Source of the DNA: Paenarthrobacter nitroguajacolicus JCM 14115 | GTDB taxonomy: Bacteria > Actinomycetota > Actinomycetes > Actinomycetales > Micrococcaceae | Reading direction: 5' to 3' | Assembly: GCA_001313365.1 (NCBI GenBank) | Contig: BBFS01000032.1 | Coordinates: forward strand, 1 to 46,623 | Length of the DNA: 46,623 bases | In this document: positions 18,856 through 28,459 of the stretch, piece by piece | How positions within the stretch are numbered: position 1 is the first letter of the stretch | How the letters are laid out: each line of letters starts with the position of its first letter | The notes under the pieces: model-generated | Databases searched by the model: none | What the model saw: the letters and a program-made list of their open reading frames with translations, nothing else | What the model was told of the DNA's origin: nothing | Position numbers and translations under genes: made by a program

Positions 18856-19314
18856 ATGACCCTCCAGTTCGATACCCGCCCAGCCGCTTACGCCGTGATT
18901 GTCCAAGAGGACAAGATCCTGCTTGCGTACTGGAAGCAGGACGGCAAGGAAGGCTGGACGCTACCGGGCGAAGGCCTGGATCTGGCGGAACATCCGGTGG
19001 ACGGTTGCAGGCGTGAAGTCTTCGAGGAAACCGGGTATGAAGCGCGCATTGATCGCATGCTGGGTATCGACGTCGGCCATTGGCCTGCTGATGTCCGCCC
19101 CCCCGACGGTTCGGTCAAGGATTTTCAGGCCATCCGACTGGTCTACGAGGCAACGGTGGTGGGCGGAGAACTGACCCATGAGGTGGACGGGAGCACCACG
19201 CACGCCGCGTGGATCCCCCCCCTGAAGGACATTGGGAAACTCAACCGGGTGTCGTTGGTGGACACGGCACTGCGCCTGCACCGGGAGCGCCCGGCGGACG
19301 GGAAGCTGAGCTAA
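18856..19314 (+). CDS. Nudix hydrolase
   Basis: Intact 152-aa Nudix-fold pyrophosphohydrolase acting on an unknown nucleoside diphosphate-linked substrate. The Nudix box spans residues about 39-60, 'EGLDLAEHPVDGC' then 'RREVFEETGYE', with the metal-binding R-E-x-x-E-E complete. The first Gly of the consensus box is replaced by Glu (PGEGL in place of PGGGL). Three 7-base C runs double a Pro in 'RPPDG' and 'IPPLKD', probably sequencing error. ATG start with a -10 box 6 nt upstream, so leaderless. It begins 29 bp after the GH35 gene but probably has its own promoter. Confidence 0.92.
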   Translation: MTLQFDTRPAAYAVIVQEDKILLAYWKQDGKEGWTLPGEGLDLAEHPVDGCRREVFEETGYEARIDRMLGIDVGHWPADVRPPDGSVKDFQAIRLVYEATVVGGELTHEVDGSTTHAAWIPPLKDIGKLNRVSLVDTALRLHRERPADGKLS

Positions 19315-19426
19315 GCCAACCGGAAGGTGTGCCATAAGGCCTAGCCAAAAGGGCCCGATGTTGGCTACGCTGAACATCGTTGCCGGCCCATCAGCTGCCG
19401 GCCTGGATGCCGAGGAGGTGGATTTG

Positions 19427-19522
19427 ATGATTGCCACGATCTTGCGCGCCCCCCCGCACTACGTTGCGGCGCGCCGTCATCAGCCCATCATTCCTGCCCC
19501 GGCATCAGCCTGCCAAAACTAG
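19427..19522 (+). CDS. Short leader-like ORF upstream of rsgA
   Basis: A 31-codon frame beginning MIATILRAP and ending ASACQN, preceded by GAGGAGGTG (19412-19420) at good spacing, a stronger RBS than most genes here. It contains three Arg and two His in the middle and a Cys near the end. A 7-C run at about 19449 probably doubles one Pro. It ends 28 nt before rsgA. The frame is also open upstream to an ATG near 19360. I do not recognise it; it could be a regulatory leader peptide or a chance ORF. Confidence 0.4.
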   Translation: MIATILRAPPHYVAARRHQPIIPAPASACQN

Positions 19523-19530
19523 GCGGCCGG

Positions 19531-19544
19531 GCCTCCTCAGAGGC
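19531..19544 (+). promoter_or_regulatory. Hairpin covering the rsgA ribosome binding site
   Basis: GCCTC (19531-19535), loop CTCA, GAGGC (19540-19544). The 3' arm contains the AGAGG that would serve as RBS for the TTG start at 19551, so pairing could hide it. Confidence 0.4.
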
Positions 19545-19550
19545 ATTACA

Positions 19551-20738
19551 TTGAACACTTACGCTTCAAGCGACCCTTCTTTTAGTTCCATCAAGCAGCT
19601 GCCCACTCACCCATTAAACGGACCAGTGGAGTACGGCTTCACCGACAAAACCGCGGAGCTTTTCCGCGCCCACAGCGCCCCCCGGGAACCAGGAAACGGC
19701 CACACCCGGCCGCGTAGTGCGCCTGGACAGGAACCGGGTGCTCGTCGCATCGGCCCAAGGTCTCCTGCATTTGCCCTATCCCGCGCATGGGCTTGTCCCG
19801 GCCACCGGAGACTGGGTATGGCTAGGCCACAACAACGCTGGCGAGCCGCCGTCGTCGAGGTCCTTCCCCCCCGCCATTCGGCGCTGAGCCGCAAGCGGGC
19901 CTTTGAAGCCTCGTCGGAAGAACAGATACTGGGCAGCAACATCGACATTGTTGCGGTGGTTGTCCCTGTGGACCGTCCGCTGACACATAACCGACTTGAA
20001 CGGACGTTGGTGGCTGCGTGGGACTCCGGCGCCACGCCGCTGGTGGTCATCACCAAGGCTGACCTCGCCCACCTCGCGGACGACGTCGTGGGGGGGGAAG
20101 TCATCCTTCAGGCCGCGGGCGTTGACGTCGTTACCACCTCCGCGGAGCAGGGCGATGGCCTCGACGAATTGATGCAGCGAATTCCTCAAGGCGCCACCTT
20201 GGTTCTCCTGGGTCCTTCCGGTGCCGGGAAATCGACGCTTATCAACGCCTCGCGGGGGCGTGAGCTCCAGCAGACAGGCGAGGTCCGGGCAGGCGACGGC
20301 AAGGGCAAACACACCACCACCTCGCGGGAGTTGGTACCTCTGGCGGGCGGCTCCGTGCTGATGGATACGCCGGGAGTCCGCGGGTTCGGGCTCTTCGACG
20401 CCGACGAGGGCATGGACGAGATGTTCGGCGATCTGGAGGAACTTTTCTCCCGGTGCCGCTTCACGGACTGCGCCCACCAAGCAGAGCCGGGATGCGCAGT
20501 CCAGGAGGCGCTCGCGGAGGAAATCCTGGATCCCCGGCGCTGGGCCAGCTACCTGAAGCTGCAACGCGAACTGGCGGCCTTGGCCAGGAAGCATGACGCT
20601 GCGGCCCGCCGTGCCTATCAGCGCGAATGGCACCAAAGGGTGATGTCAGCGGACCGAGGCCAGCGTGCAGCGGAACGTTACAAGCACGACCAAGCCGAGG
20701 AACGGACCGGAAAGGGCGGCAAGCGACGAAAACGCTGA
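19551..20738 (+). CDS. rsgA: Ribosome small-subunit GTPase RsgA
   Basis: Circularly permuted GTPase of about 395 aa that acts in late maturation of the 30S subunit. N-terminal OB-fold: 'PGRVVRLDRNRVLVASAQGL' to 'HGLVPATGDWVWL' (in another frame, about 19685-19850). GTPase motifs appear in permuted order: G4 'VVITKADLA', G5 'TTSAEQGDGL', G1 'LLGPSGAGKSTLINA', G2 'GKGKHTTTSREL', G3 'VLMDTPGVRGFGLFD'. A C-terminal zinc motif, 'SRCRFTDCAHQAEPGCAV', supplies Cys/His ligands. The tail is rich in Lys/Arg. 7-base runs double residues in 'VLPPRHS' and 'VVGGEVI'. I chose TTG 19551 because AGAGG precedes it and the OB-fold starts soon after. Confidence 0.93.
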   Translation: MNTYASSDPSFSSIKQLPTHPLNGPVEYGFTDKTAELFRAHSAPREPGNGHTRPRSAPGQEPGARRIGPRSPAFALSRAWACPGHRRLGMARPQQRWRAAVVEVLPPRHSALSRKRAFEASSEEQILGSNIDIVAVVVPVDRPLTHNRLERTLVAAWDSGATPLVVITKADLAHLADDVVGGEVILQAAGVDVVTTSAEQGDGLDELMQRIPQGATLVLLGPSGAGKSTLINASRGRELQQTGEVRAGDGKGKHTTTSRELVPLAGGSVLMDTPGVRGFGLFDADEGMDEMFGDLEELFSRCRFTDCAHQAEPGCAVQEALAEEILDPRRWASYLKLQRELAALARKHDAAARRAYQREWHQRVMSADRGQRAAERYKHDQAEERTGKGGKRRKR

Positions 20739-20892
20739 ACATTGCCGATTCATTACGGAACTCGTGGCGACGCTGACATCGTCGGTGGTGCTGGCTACGC
20801 TGGGTGAAGATTGCTTTGCAGCCAAGTAATAAGAGTGCATATGATCATCTGGCTCTACCGATGTTCTCTACCACAGATAGGTAAGCCCGGGT

Positions 20893-21991
20893 ATGGCCGA
20901 AGCCATGATTGATTTCAAGAGCGTCACCAAGCAATACCAGGGCGGGCAACCGGCGGTGGATTCTCTCACCATGTCCATCGACAAGGGCGCCATAACCGTG
21001 TTTGTTGGCCCTTCGGGCTGCGGAAAGACCACTTCCCTGCGCATGATCAACCGAATGGTGGAGCCCACCAGCGGAACCATCACTGTTGCAGGGGGGGAAG
21101 ATGTCTCCCAGGTTCCCGCGGCCAAGCTCCGCCGATCCATGGGCTATGTCATGCAGTCATCCGGCTTGCTTCCGCACCGATCCGTGCTGGATAACATCGC
21201 TACCGTTCCACGGCTCAACGGCGTACCCAAGGCGGCTGCGCGGAAACGCGCGGAGGAACTGCTCGACGTCGTCGGGCTGGCTTCCGTCCTGGGCAAGCGA
21301 TACCCGTCACAACTCTCGGGTGGTCAGCAGCAGCGCGTCGGAGTTGCCAGGCGCTCGCTGCTGATCCGCCGGTCCTGCTGATGGACGAACCTTTCAGCGC
21401 CGTGGATCCTGTGGTCCGTGACGAACTGCAACAGGAACTTCTGCGTCTGCAGCGGGAACTGGCCAAGACCATTGTGTTTGTCACGCACGACATCGACGAA
21501 GCCACTGTTCTTGGTGACAAGGTGGCTGTCTTCGCCGTCGGTGGCAAGCTCGCGCAATACGCGGCTCCTGAAGAGATCCTTCGGGCACCTGCGAATGACT
21601 TCGTGGCCTCCTTCGTGGGACGCGACCGCGGCTTCCGCCACCTTGCCTTCAACGCCGCAGACGCCGTGACGCTGCACCCTGTCACCATGGTGAGTCCTTC
21701 CGATGGCCACCACGCGGGCCGCCAATCGGGGGGGAGTGGGCGCTGGTTGTCGACGACGATTCGCGGCCGCTCGGATGGTCTTCACCGCGGGACGGCGCCG
21801 GGCTGATCCCCGGAGGTTCGCTCTTCCGCAAGGGAGATACGCTGCGGCGCGCGCTGGATGCGGCGTTGTCGTCGCCGTCGGGCCTTGGCGTCGCGGTTGA
21901 CGACGACGGCCGGGTGGCCGGAGTCCTGAAGGCGCCGGAAGTCCTGGCTCTTATCGAAGAAGTCCGGCACCACAGGGAGGACGCCACCTGA
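20893..21991 (+). CDS. Osmoprotectant-type ABC transporter, ATP-binding protein
   Basis: ATPase of a glycine betaine/carnitine/choline-type importer (OpuCA/ProV group), about 365 aa. Walker A 'VFVGPSGCGKTTSLRMINRM' (the R-M-I-N-R-(M/L)-x-E-P-T-S-G run is typical of this group), Q-loop 'GYVMQSSGLLPHRSVLDNIA', signature 'LSGGQQQRVG', Walker B and D-loop 'MDEPFSAVDP', switch 'VFVTHDIDEA'. A C-terminal CBS-like regulatory region follows: 'LFRKGDTLRRALDAALSSPS' to 'VAVDDDGRVAGVL'. Frames change near 21360, where 'ARALLIDPPVLL' is expected, and near 21730. The stop TGA 21989-21991 shares its A with the ATG of the next gene. Confidence 0.93.
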
Positions 21992-22734
21992 TGGAGTGGT
22001 TCCTTGCCAACAGTGGCATGGTCCTGGGGTTGGCCGGTCAGCACATGGTGCTGGCGATCATTCCCATGATCTTTGGATTGCTGATTTCGGTCCCCTTGGC
22101 CCAGCTGGCCAGGCGCAACAGCACGCTCAGGTCAGTGGTGGCAACAGCCACCTCATTGCTGTACACCATTCCCTCACTGGCCCTCTTCATCATTCTTCCC
22201 ACCATCCTCGGCACGCGGATCCTGGATCCGCTGAACGTGGTGGTGGCACTGACCATCTATGCCGTGGCATTGCTGGTCCGTGCCGCGATGGACGCTTTCG
22301 ACTCCGTGGATGACGACCTCCGAAACGCTGCCGTTGCCATGGGTTTCAAACCCCTGGCCCGCTTCTTCCAGGTGGACCTTCCGTTGTCTTTGCCAGTGCT
22401 GTTCGCAGGACTTCGAGTGGTGTCAGTCAGCAATATCTCACTGGTGAGCGTGGCGGCCCTGCTTGGTGTGGGCAACCTTGGGGTGCTGTTCACTGACGGC
22501 CTGCAGCGCACGTTCATCACCGAAGTTGTGGTGGGCATCATCGCAATCCTGGTGTTGGCGCTGTTGATGGATGCGGTTCTGGTGGTGTTGGAGCGGCTCT
22601 TGACGCCATGGACCCGTGCGGCAGGTGGAAGTTCGTCGCGTCCGGATGGAAACGCGTTGCTCACCGAGCCCAAAGCGGGACCCGCGAAGCCGCACGCGGC
22701 CCTTCGCCCGGACCCGGGGGGGCGTCCGCATGAA
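21991..22734 (+). CDS. Osmoprotectant-type ABC transporter, permease 1
   Basis: Inner-membrane permease of about 247 aa, OpuCB/ProW type, with about six helices. 'GQHMVLAIIPMIFGLLISVP' is the start of the BPD_transp_1 domain, and 'LLYTIPSLALFIILPTILGT' is the family's highly typical second block. The EAA loop is 'DDDLRNAAVAMGFKPLARFF' with 'QVDLPLSLPVLFAGLR'. A 7-G run at about 22716 hides the true end; with five Gs the frame reads 'PGASA' and stops at 22734, overlapping the next ATG (ATGA). Second gene of the operon. Confidence 0.92.
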
Positions 22735-23481
22735 CATCTTTGCTGAGACCATTGCCTGGCTGACAAACCCCCAAGAACTGGACCGGAAGCGGTGGAATCC
22801 CCCACCCGCTTGCTGGAGCACCTGCAGTACAGCGCACTGGTGCTACTCATCGCCGCCGCCATTGCAGTGCCAATCGGTCTCTACATCGGGCACACCGGGC
22901 GCGGCCGCGTTGTCGCAGTGGCTGTCGCTGGAGCATTGCGTGCCCTCCCGACGCTCGGTTTGCTGGTCCTCTTCGCGTTGCTCGCCGGGAGTGGCTTGAT
23001 GCCTCCAGTGTGGGCGCTGGTCATCCTCACAGTGCCCCCCGCTTCTGGCCGGGACCTATGCCGGCATTTCCAGTGTTGATGCCACGGTGGTGGACGCTGC
23101 CCGGGCCATGGGCATGACCGAACTTCAGATCCTGTTCCGCGTGGAACTGCCCAACGGACTGCAGGTGATGTTCGGCGGCATCCGCACCGCGGTTCTGCAG
23201 GTCATCGCGACAGTCTCTGTGGTTGCCTACCTTCCGTTGGGTGGGCTTGGCCGGTATCTGTTCGACGGCCTCGTTCTGCAGGATTTCCCCCAGGATGCTC
23301 GGAGGCTCCCTGCTCATCGCGGGGGTTGGCCATCGCAGTGGACCTGATCCTGGCCGGCATACAAAGGCTCGTCATCTCGCCCGGCCTGACCCTCGACTCA
23401 AGCGGCCGCCAGAAGGCAGCCGACGATCTCACAGCCACGGTTCCCGCCGGGGGGGCTGCCGTTCAAGGAGGTACATCATGA
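22731..23481 (+). CDS. Osmoprotectant-type ABC transporter, permease 2
   Basis: Second permease, about 250 aa (OpuCD/ProW type). Starts 'MNIFAETIAWLTNPQELD' and, after a break near 22797, runs 'SPTRLLEHLQYSALVLLIAA', 'AVPIGLYIGHTGRG', 'GALRALPTLGLLVLFALLAG' and the EAA loop 'VDAARAMGMTELQILFRVEL', then 'PLGGLGRYLFDGLVLQDFPQ' (family-typical). Further breaks occur at the C6 run near 23035, near 23290 and near 23451. The stop TGA 23479-23481 overlaps the ATG of the binding-protein gene. The two permeases probably form a heterodimeric channel. Confidence 0.9.
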
Positions 23482-24435
23482 AAAACCCCGTCCCCCATGA
23501 CTCTTACGCGCCGTGGTCTCGGCGGCCTTGCCACTGGACTGGGTGTGGCCCTCGCGTTGAGCGCCTGCGGCGGCAGTCCCTTGGCCACGCCTTCCACCTC
23601 GGCGCCCAGCGGTTCCTCTGCCGGAGGCTCACTGGTAGTCGGTTCGGCAGACTTCCCGGAGAGCCAGGTCATCGCAGAGATCTATGTGGGTGCCCTCAAC
23701 GCGGCTGGTCTCACGGCCACGTCCAAGCCGAACATCGGGTCGCGTGAGATCTACTTCAAGGCTGTCCAGGACGGCTCCGTGGACCTCGTGCCGGACTACT
23801 CCGGCAACCTTCTCTCCTATGTGGACACGGAGGCCGCTGAGGTATCTGCCGAGGACGTCTACAAGGCGCTCCCGGGCAAGCTTCCGGAAGGCCTCGCGGT
23901 CCTGGAGCCGGCCAAGGCCGAGTCCAAGGACGCCATGGTGGTCACCAAGGCCACGGCGGAGAAGTACCAGCTGAAGTCCATCGAGGACCTGGCCAAGGTC
24001 TGCAAGGACTTCACCATGGCTGCACCGGCCACGTTCGAGACCCGTGCCTACGGCTTCCCGGGGCTGAAGGCCAACTATGGTTGCGAGCTCAAGGGCCTGC
24101 AGCCCTTCAACGACGGCGGTGGCAACCTGACCCTCCAGGCTCTCCTGGAGGACAAGGTTCAGGTGGCGGACATCTACACCACCACGCCGTCCATCGCAGA
24201 TAACGACCTCGTCGTCCTGGAAGATCCGAAGAACAACTTCAAAGCACAGCAGGTCCTGCCGTTGGTCAAGGAAGCCAAGATGACGGACAAGGCCAAGGAA
24301 GCGCTCAACAACGTTTCCAAGATCCTTACCACCGACGACCTGATCAACCTGAACCGCGCAGTAAGCGGCGACCAGAAGCAGTCGCCCAAGGATGCCGCAG
24401 CCGCATGGCTGAAGGACAAAGGCATCGTCAAGTAA
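23478..24435 (+). CDS. Osmoprotectant-type ABC transporter, substrate-binding lipoprotein
   Basis: OpuAC/OpuCC-type solute-binding lipoprotein, about 315 aa. The signal peptide 'GLGVALALSACGG' has a lipobox (L-S-A-C) and a Ser/Ala-rich linker. The mature domain starts 'LVVGSADFPESQVIAEIYVG' and includes 'DLVPDYSGNLLSYV', both typical of quaternary-amine binding proteins. I use ATG 23478, which has AAGGAGG at 23466-23472; a C5 run near 23492 then breaks the frame ('KPRPMTLTRRGLGG' expected). ATG 23497 is the alternative. Last gene of the operon, followed by a strong hairpin. Confidence 0.92.
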
Positions 24436-24454
24436 TATCTGAACAAAACCGCGT

Positions 24455-24497
24455 ACGACGGCGGTGACGGACCGCGCGGGACCGTCACCGCCGTCGT
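24455..24497 (+). terminator. Terminator of the osmoprotectant ABC operon
   Basis: Perfect 16-bp stem: ACGACGGCGGTGACGG (24455-24470) and its complement (24482-24497), 11-nt loop, 20 nt after the stop codon. There is no clear U-tract. Confidence 0.8.
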
Positions 24498-24554
24498 CGT
24501 ATGTGTGAGTCAAGTCTCAGCTGAACTCCATCACCCGTGTGGCATATTTGAGGG

Positions 24555-25785
24555 ATGGCGAATTTCAAGCAGTCCACCAAGCTTCATAATGTCCTCTACG
24601 ACATCCGTGGACCGATTCTTCAGGCCGCCCAGCAAATGGAAGCGGAGGGTCACCGGATCCTCAAACTGAACATCGGAAACCCGGCCCCTTTTGGTTTTGA
24701 AGCGCCTGACGCCATCTTGGTGGACATGATCCGCCACCTGCCCAACGCTCAGGGCTACAGCGATTCCCGTGGCATTTTCTCGGCCAGGACCGCCGTCTCG
24801 CAGTACTACCAGACGCGCGGTATCCAGAACATCCATGTTGACGACATCTACCTCGGTAACGGTGTCAGCGAGCTCATCACCATGTCCCTCATGGCACTCC
24901 TGGACGACGGTGACGAAGTGCTGATTCCCACGCCGGACTACCCGCTGTGGACGGCATCCGTGGCACTTGCCGGCGGCCGTCCCGTGCACTACCTCTGCGA
25001 CGAAGAGTCCGGATGGCAGCCCGATCTTGAGGACATGGAATCCAGGATCACGCCGCGGACCAAGGGCATTGTGGTGATCAACCCCCCCAACAACCCCCCC
25101 ACCGGGGCCGTCTACCCGGAGGAGACCCTCAAGAAGATCGTTGCGTTGGCTGAGAAGCATGGACTGGTTCTCTTCGCTGACGAGATCTACGAGAAGATCC
25201 TCTACGAAGACGCAGTTCACGTTAACCTCGCCGGGCTTACCGGTGATGACGTTCTGTGCCTGACGTTCAGCGGCCTGTCCAAGGCCTACCGCGTCTGTGG
25301 CTACCGTGCGGGCTGGATGGCAATTTCCGGGCCCAAGAAGGATGCTGCCGATTACCTCGAGGGCATCAACCTGCTGGCCAACATGCGCTTGTGTGCCAAC
25401 GTACCTGCACAGCACGCCATCCAAACCGCGCTAGGCGGCTACCAGAGCATCAACGATCTCATCCTTCCTGGCGGCAGGCTCCTGGAGCAGCGCAACAAGG
25501 CCTACGACCTCTTGAACGCCATCCCCCGGTGTCAGCACCCAGCAGGCCAGGGGGGGTGCCCTGTATCTGTTCCCGAAGCTGGACCCCCGAGGTTTATCAC
25601 ATCAGGGACGACGAGAAGTTCGTCTTGGACCTGTTGAAAGAACAGAAAATCCTGGTCTCCCATGGGCGTGCGTTCAACTGGGTTCGTCCGGATCACTTCC
25701 GAATGGTCACCTTGCCCAACGTCAAGGACATCGAAGAAGCCATTGGCCGCATGGCGGACTTCCTGTCGAGGTACCCGGCAACTAG
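24555..25785 (+). CDS. PLP-dependent aminotransferase (AlaA/aspartate aminotransferase class I)
   Basis: About 405 aa. Class I/II fold: 'LKLNIGNPAPFGFEAPDAIL' and 'GYSDSRGIFSARTAVSQYYQ' match the AlaA (glutamate-pyruvate transaminase) branch. Also visible are 'IYLGNGVSELITMSLMALLD', the ring-stacking region 'PTPDYPLWTASVALAGG', the signature 'INPNNPTGAVYP' (present here as INPPNNPPTG because two C4 runs are 7 long), Asp in 'LFADEIYEKI', and the PLP lysine in 'TFSGLSKAYRVCGYRAGWM'. Frames shift near 25530 and 25585. The last codons need one G restored at 25776 to end '(Y)PGN' at 25785. The ATG at 24555 has CATATT 6 nt before it, so it may be leaderless. Confidence 0.92.
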
Positions 25786-25833
25786 CCTGAGGTCCATAGC
25801 CGCGCCACGGGGGGCGCGGCAGGGCAGAAAGGC

Positions 25834-26698
25834 ATGCCAATGGCTGCTGCAGTTGAGTTCGCCAAAAGTCCGGCCGAGGTACTCAGGGTGGGCTCGGGGG
25901 GGTTTACGCTGGCAGGCGTGGACCCTGAATCCACCCCGGGCTACACCGGTGTGAAAGCTGATGGCAAGGCGCTGCTGGCCGCCCAGGACGATCGACTTGC
26001 CGAACTGCAGGAAAAGCTCTTTGCCGAAGGTAAGTTCGGTAGCCCCAAGAGGCTCCTGCTCATTCTTCAAGCCATGGATACTGCGGGCAAAGGCGGCATT
26101 GTCAGCCACGTTGTTGGGGCCATGGACCCGCAAGGTGTGCAGCTGACCGCTTTCAAGGCGCCGACGGACGAAGAAAAGTCGCACGACTTCCTCTGGCGGA
26201 TCGAAAAACAAGCCCCCCTGCCGCCGGAATGGTGGGCGTTTTTGATCGTTCACAGTACGAGGACGTCTTGATCCACCGCGTCCATGGCTGGGCTGACGCT
26301 GGCGAACTGGAGCGCCGGTACGCAGCGATCAACGACTTCGAGTCACGCCTGCACGAGCAGGGAACCACTATCGTCAAGGTCATGCTCAATATCAGCAAGG
26401 ACGAGCAGAAAAAGCGCCTCATTGCCCGCTTGGACGACCCGAGTAAGCACTGGAAATACAGTCGCGGCGACCTCGCGGAACGTGCGTACTGGGATGAGTA
26501 CATGGACGCGTACAGCACTGCGTTCGAGAAAACGTCAACCGACATCGCACCTTGCACGTGGTGCCCGCCAACAAGAAGTGGTACGCCCGCATCGCTGTCC
26601 AGCAACTGCTGTTGGATGCCCTGGGTGGTTTGCAATTGGATTGGCCCAAGGCTGACTTTGATGTCGCCGCAGAGCGTGCCCTCGTGGTGGAGTCCTAG
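25834..26698 (+). CDS. ppk2: Polyphosphate kinase 2 family protein
   Basis: PPK2 of about 287 aa, which transfers phosphate between polyphosphate and nucleotides (class not resolvable here). Walker A 'LQAMDTAGKGGIVSHVV' (residues 79-95), 'LTAFKAPTDEEKSHDFLWR', Walker B region 'VGVFDRSQYEDVLIHRVHGW', the lid 'NISKDEQKKRLIARLDDPSK', and 'HWKYSRGDLAERAYWDEYMD' are all PPK2 hallmarks. The frame shifts at the 7-C run near 26215 ('PPAGMVGVFDRS' expected) and near 26552 ('APWHVVPANKKWYARIAVQQ'). Start ATG 25834 or, six bases on, 25840. Its TAG stop at 26696-26698 interlocks with the xseB stop on the other strand. Confidence 0.94.
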
Positions 26699-26953
26699 GC
26701 CGTAGGCTGCCGCCGGCCGGGGCTCCGCCGTCGTTGCTTGCATCACGGGCCGTGGCCAGACGCTTGCGTGCGCCCTCAAGCCAGTCCTCGCAGCGTTTGG
26801 CCAGTGCCTCGCCACGCTCCCAAAGCGCTAGCGATTCTTCCAAGCTGCTCCGCCTGCTTCCAAGCGCCCTACGACGGCCACGAGTTGTTCGCGGGCTTCC
26901 TCATAGCTCAAGCTGTCCAAGGATTCCGGTGCCGTTGGATTGTTCTCAGTCAT
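26695..26953 (-). CDS. xseB: Exodeoxyribonuclease VII small subunit
   Basis: XseB, about 85 aa, binds the XseA catalytic subunit. 'SLDSLSYEEAREQLVAVVGR' followed by 'LEAGGAALEESLALWERGEA' and 'LAKRCEDWLEGARKRL' is the complete family pattern. One base is missing near 26842 ('ALEESL' broken) and one run near 26715 is wrong. After correction the protein ends in Gln-Pro-Thr-Ala and TAG at 26695-26697. That codon lies inside CCTAGG, which also holds the stop of the convergent PPK2 gene. ATG start; 40 bp after xseA, same strand. Confidence 0.85.
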
Positions 26954-26993
26954 GGTGTCCTTTGATGTGGTGGTGACGGTGGTTTCGGCAGTC

Positions 26994-28278
26994 TTAGTGT
27001 TCGACGAGTTGTCCTTGGCCGGCGGAGATAGCCCTGAAACGGCCCTCAGCTACGCGGACGCTTAGTGGCGTCCCCTCCGGTGCTTCCTCTGGGCTGCTCA
27101 CCACGTGGTGCCCCGTCTGGTCCTCGCCGAGGAGCTGGACAACGGCATAACCGCGGTCCAGTGTTTTTTGGGGGTGAGAGGGCACGGACCTGCGCACGCA
27201 AGTGGTGGACTTGGTCCAATGCCCTGAGTACCGCGGTGCTGACCGCAGAATGGGTCCTGCGCTGCAAGCGGTGGATGTCTTCGGAACGGGCATCCACCAT
27301 CGAAGCAGGAGTGGCCAATACGGGCCGGGACCTCAGTGCATGGAGTCGATCAGTCTCGCGGTCCACCATGCGGCTGATACTTCGGCGGAGATGGTCCCGG
27401 GCCTGGCGAACCATGGCCAGTTCTTCGGCCACATCCGGAACTATGCGCTTGGCCGCGTCTGTGGGTGTTGACGCACGCAAGTCCGCTACGTCGTCCAGGA
27501 TCGGACGATCAGCTTCATGGCCGATTGCACTAACAATCGGAGTGGTCGCGGCCGAGACGGCTCGAATGAGGTCTTCATTGCTGAACGGCAGGAGATCCTC
27601 CAGCGCGCCGCCACCGCGGGCGAGGACAATGACATCCACGTGGGGGTCGGCATCCAGTTTCTTTAGGGCCGCGATGATCTGCGAAACGGCGGTGTTGCTT
27701 GGACAGCCACTTCGCGAACGTCAAACTCAACTGCTGGCCAACGCAACGCTGCATTGCGAAGGACGTCCTTCTTGGCATCGGAATCCCGACCGGTGATGAG
27801 GCCGATGCGGTGGGGGAGCAACGGGAGTTTGCGCTTCCGCGAGTCCGCGAACAGTCCCTCGGCTGCCAAAGCCTGGCGAAGTCGTTCGATCCTTGCCAGT
27901 AGATCGCCCAGGCCTACCGGACGAATGTCCTTGACGGACATGTTCAAGCGGCCGGTCTTGACCCAGAAGTCAGCCTTGACCAAGGCAACCACCCGGGAAC
28001 CCCGTTCCAGGGGGGTATCTTCTGGCGGTCAAGCACCGTTGACCAGACCGATGCCGGAAGTGAAATTTCTGCGTCAACATCACGCAGGGTCAGGAAAGCG
28101 TTACCGCCCCCGGCGGTTCAATTCAATGACCTGACCTTCGATCCATGCAGCCGGAGCCCGCTCTATGTGTGCCTTGAGCTTGCGGGACAGCAATTGCAGG
28201 GGGGCCAGGGGGTTGTCCGGGCTGGTTTCGGCGGCAGTCCCCCGGCAGCGTGGATTCCGGTGTCGCTTCAGCGGACAT
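26994..28278 (-). CDS. xseA: Exodeoxyribonuclease VII large subunit
   Basis: Catalytic subunit of ExoVII, about 425 aa, degrading single-stranded DNA. The N-terminal OB-fold is '[20 protein letters not shown]' with 'VIELNRR', then '[20 protein letters not shown]' with '[20 protein letters not shown]' and '[14 protein letters not shown]'. The core has '[20 protein letters not shown]' (the family's hallmark block), '[20 protein letters not shown]', and the C-terminal '[10 protein letters not shown]'. Breaks fall near 28230, 28020, 27695 and 27170. Stop TAA 26994; start ATG 28278. Confidence 0.93.
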
Positions 28279-28459
28279 GGTGGGTCCATGGCTGGTTCAG
28301 TCGCCGTGTTTTTCCTGCATTGTCATAGTCCTCGCTCAGGGGTGCGGCTGTGGTTGCCAACCGGCCTTCCAACTCTATCCATAGCTTGGGCGACGCCTCC
28401 GACATTTTTTCTGCCATGTGGACAGACCTAGGATGGTGCCATAGCCCCCGAGCCTGAGG

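Noticed and set aside
23629..24513. Long open frame (about 294 codons) on the minus strand opposite the osmoprotectant-binding protein
   Set aside because: It mirrors a well-supported gene with a lipobox and family motifs. Antisense frames stay open because of GC-rich third positions; the translated product has no recognisable motif.
24531..25424. Minus-strand frame of about 297 codons opposite the aminotransferase
   Set aside because: Same reason: the plus-strand frame carries all catalytic motifs.
28400..28412. T6 run before the unknown membrane-protein gene as a terminator
   Set aside because: No stem precedes it; it is more likely part of the promoter region between divergent genes.
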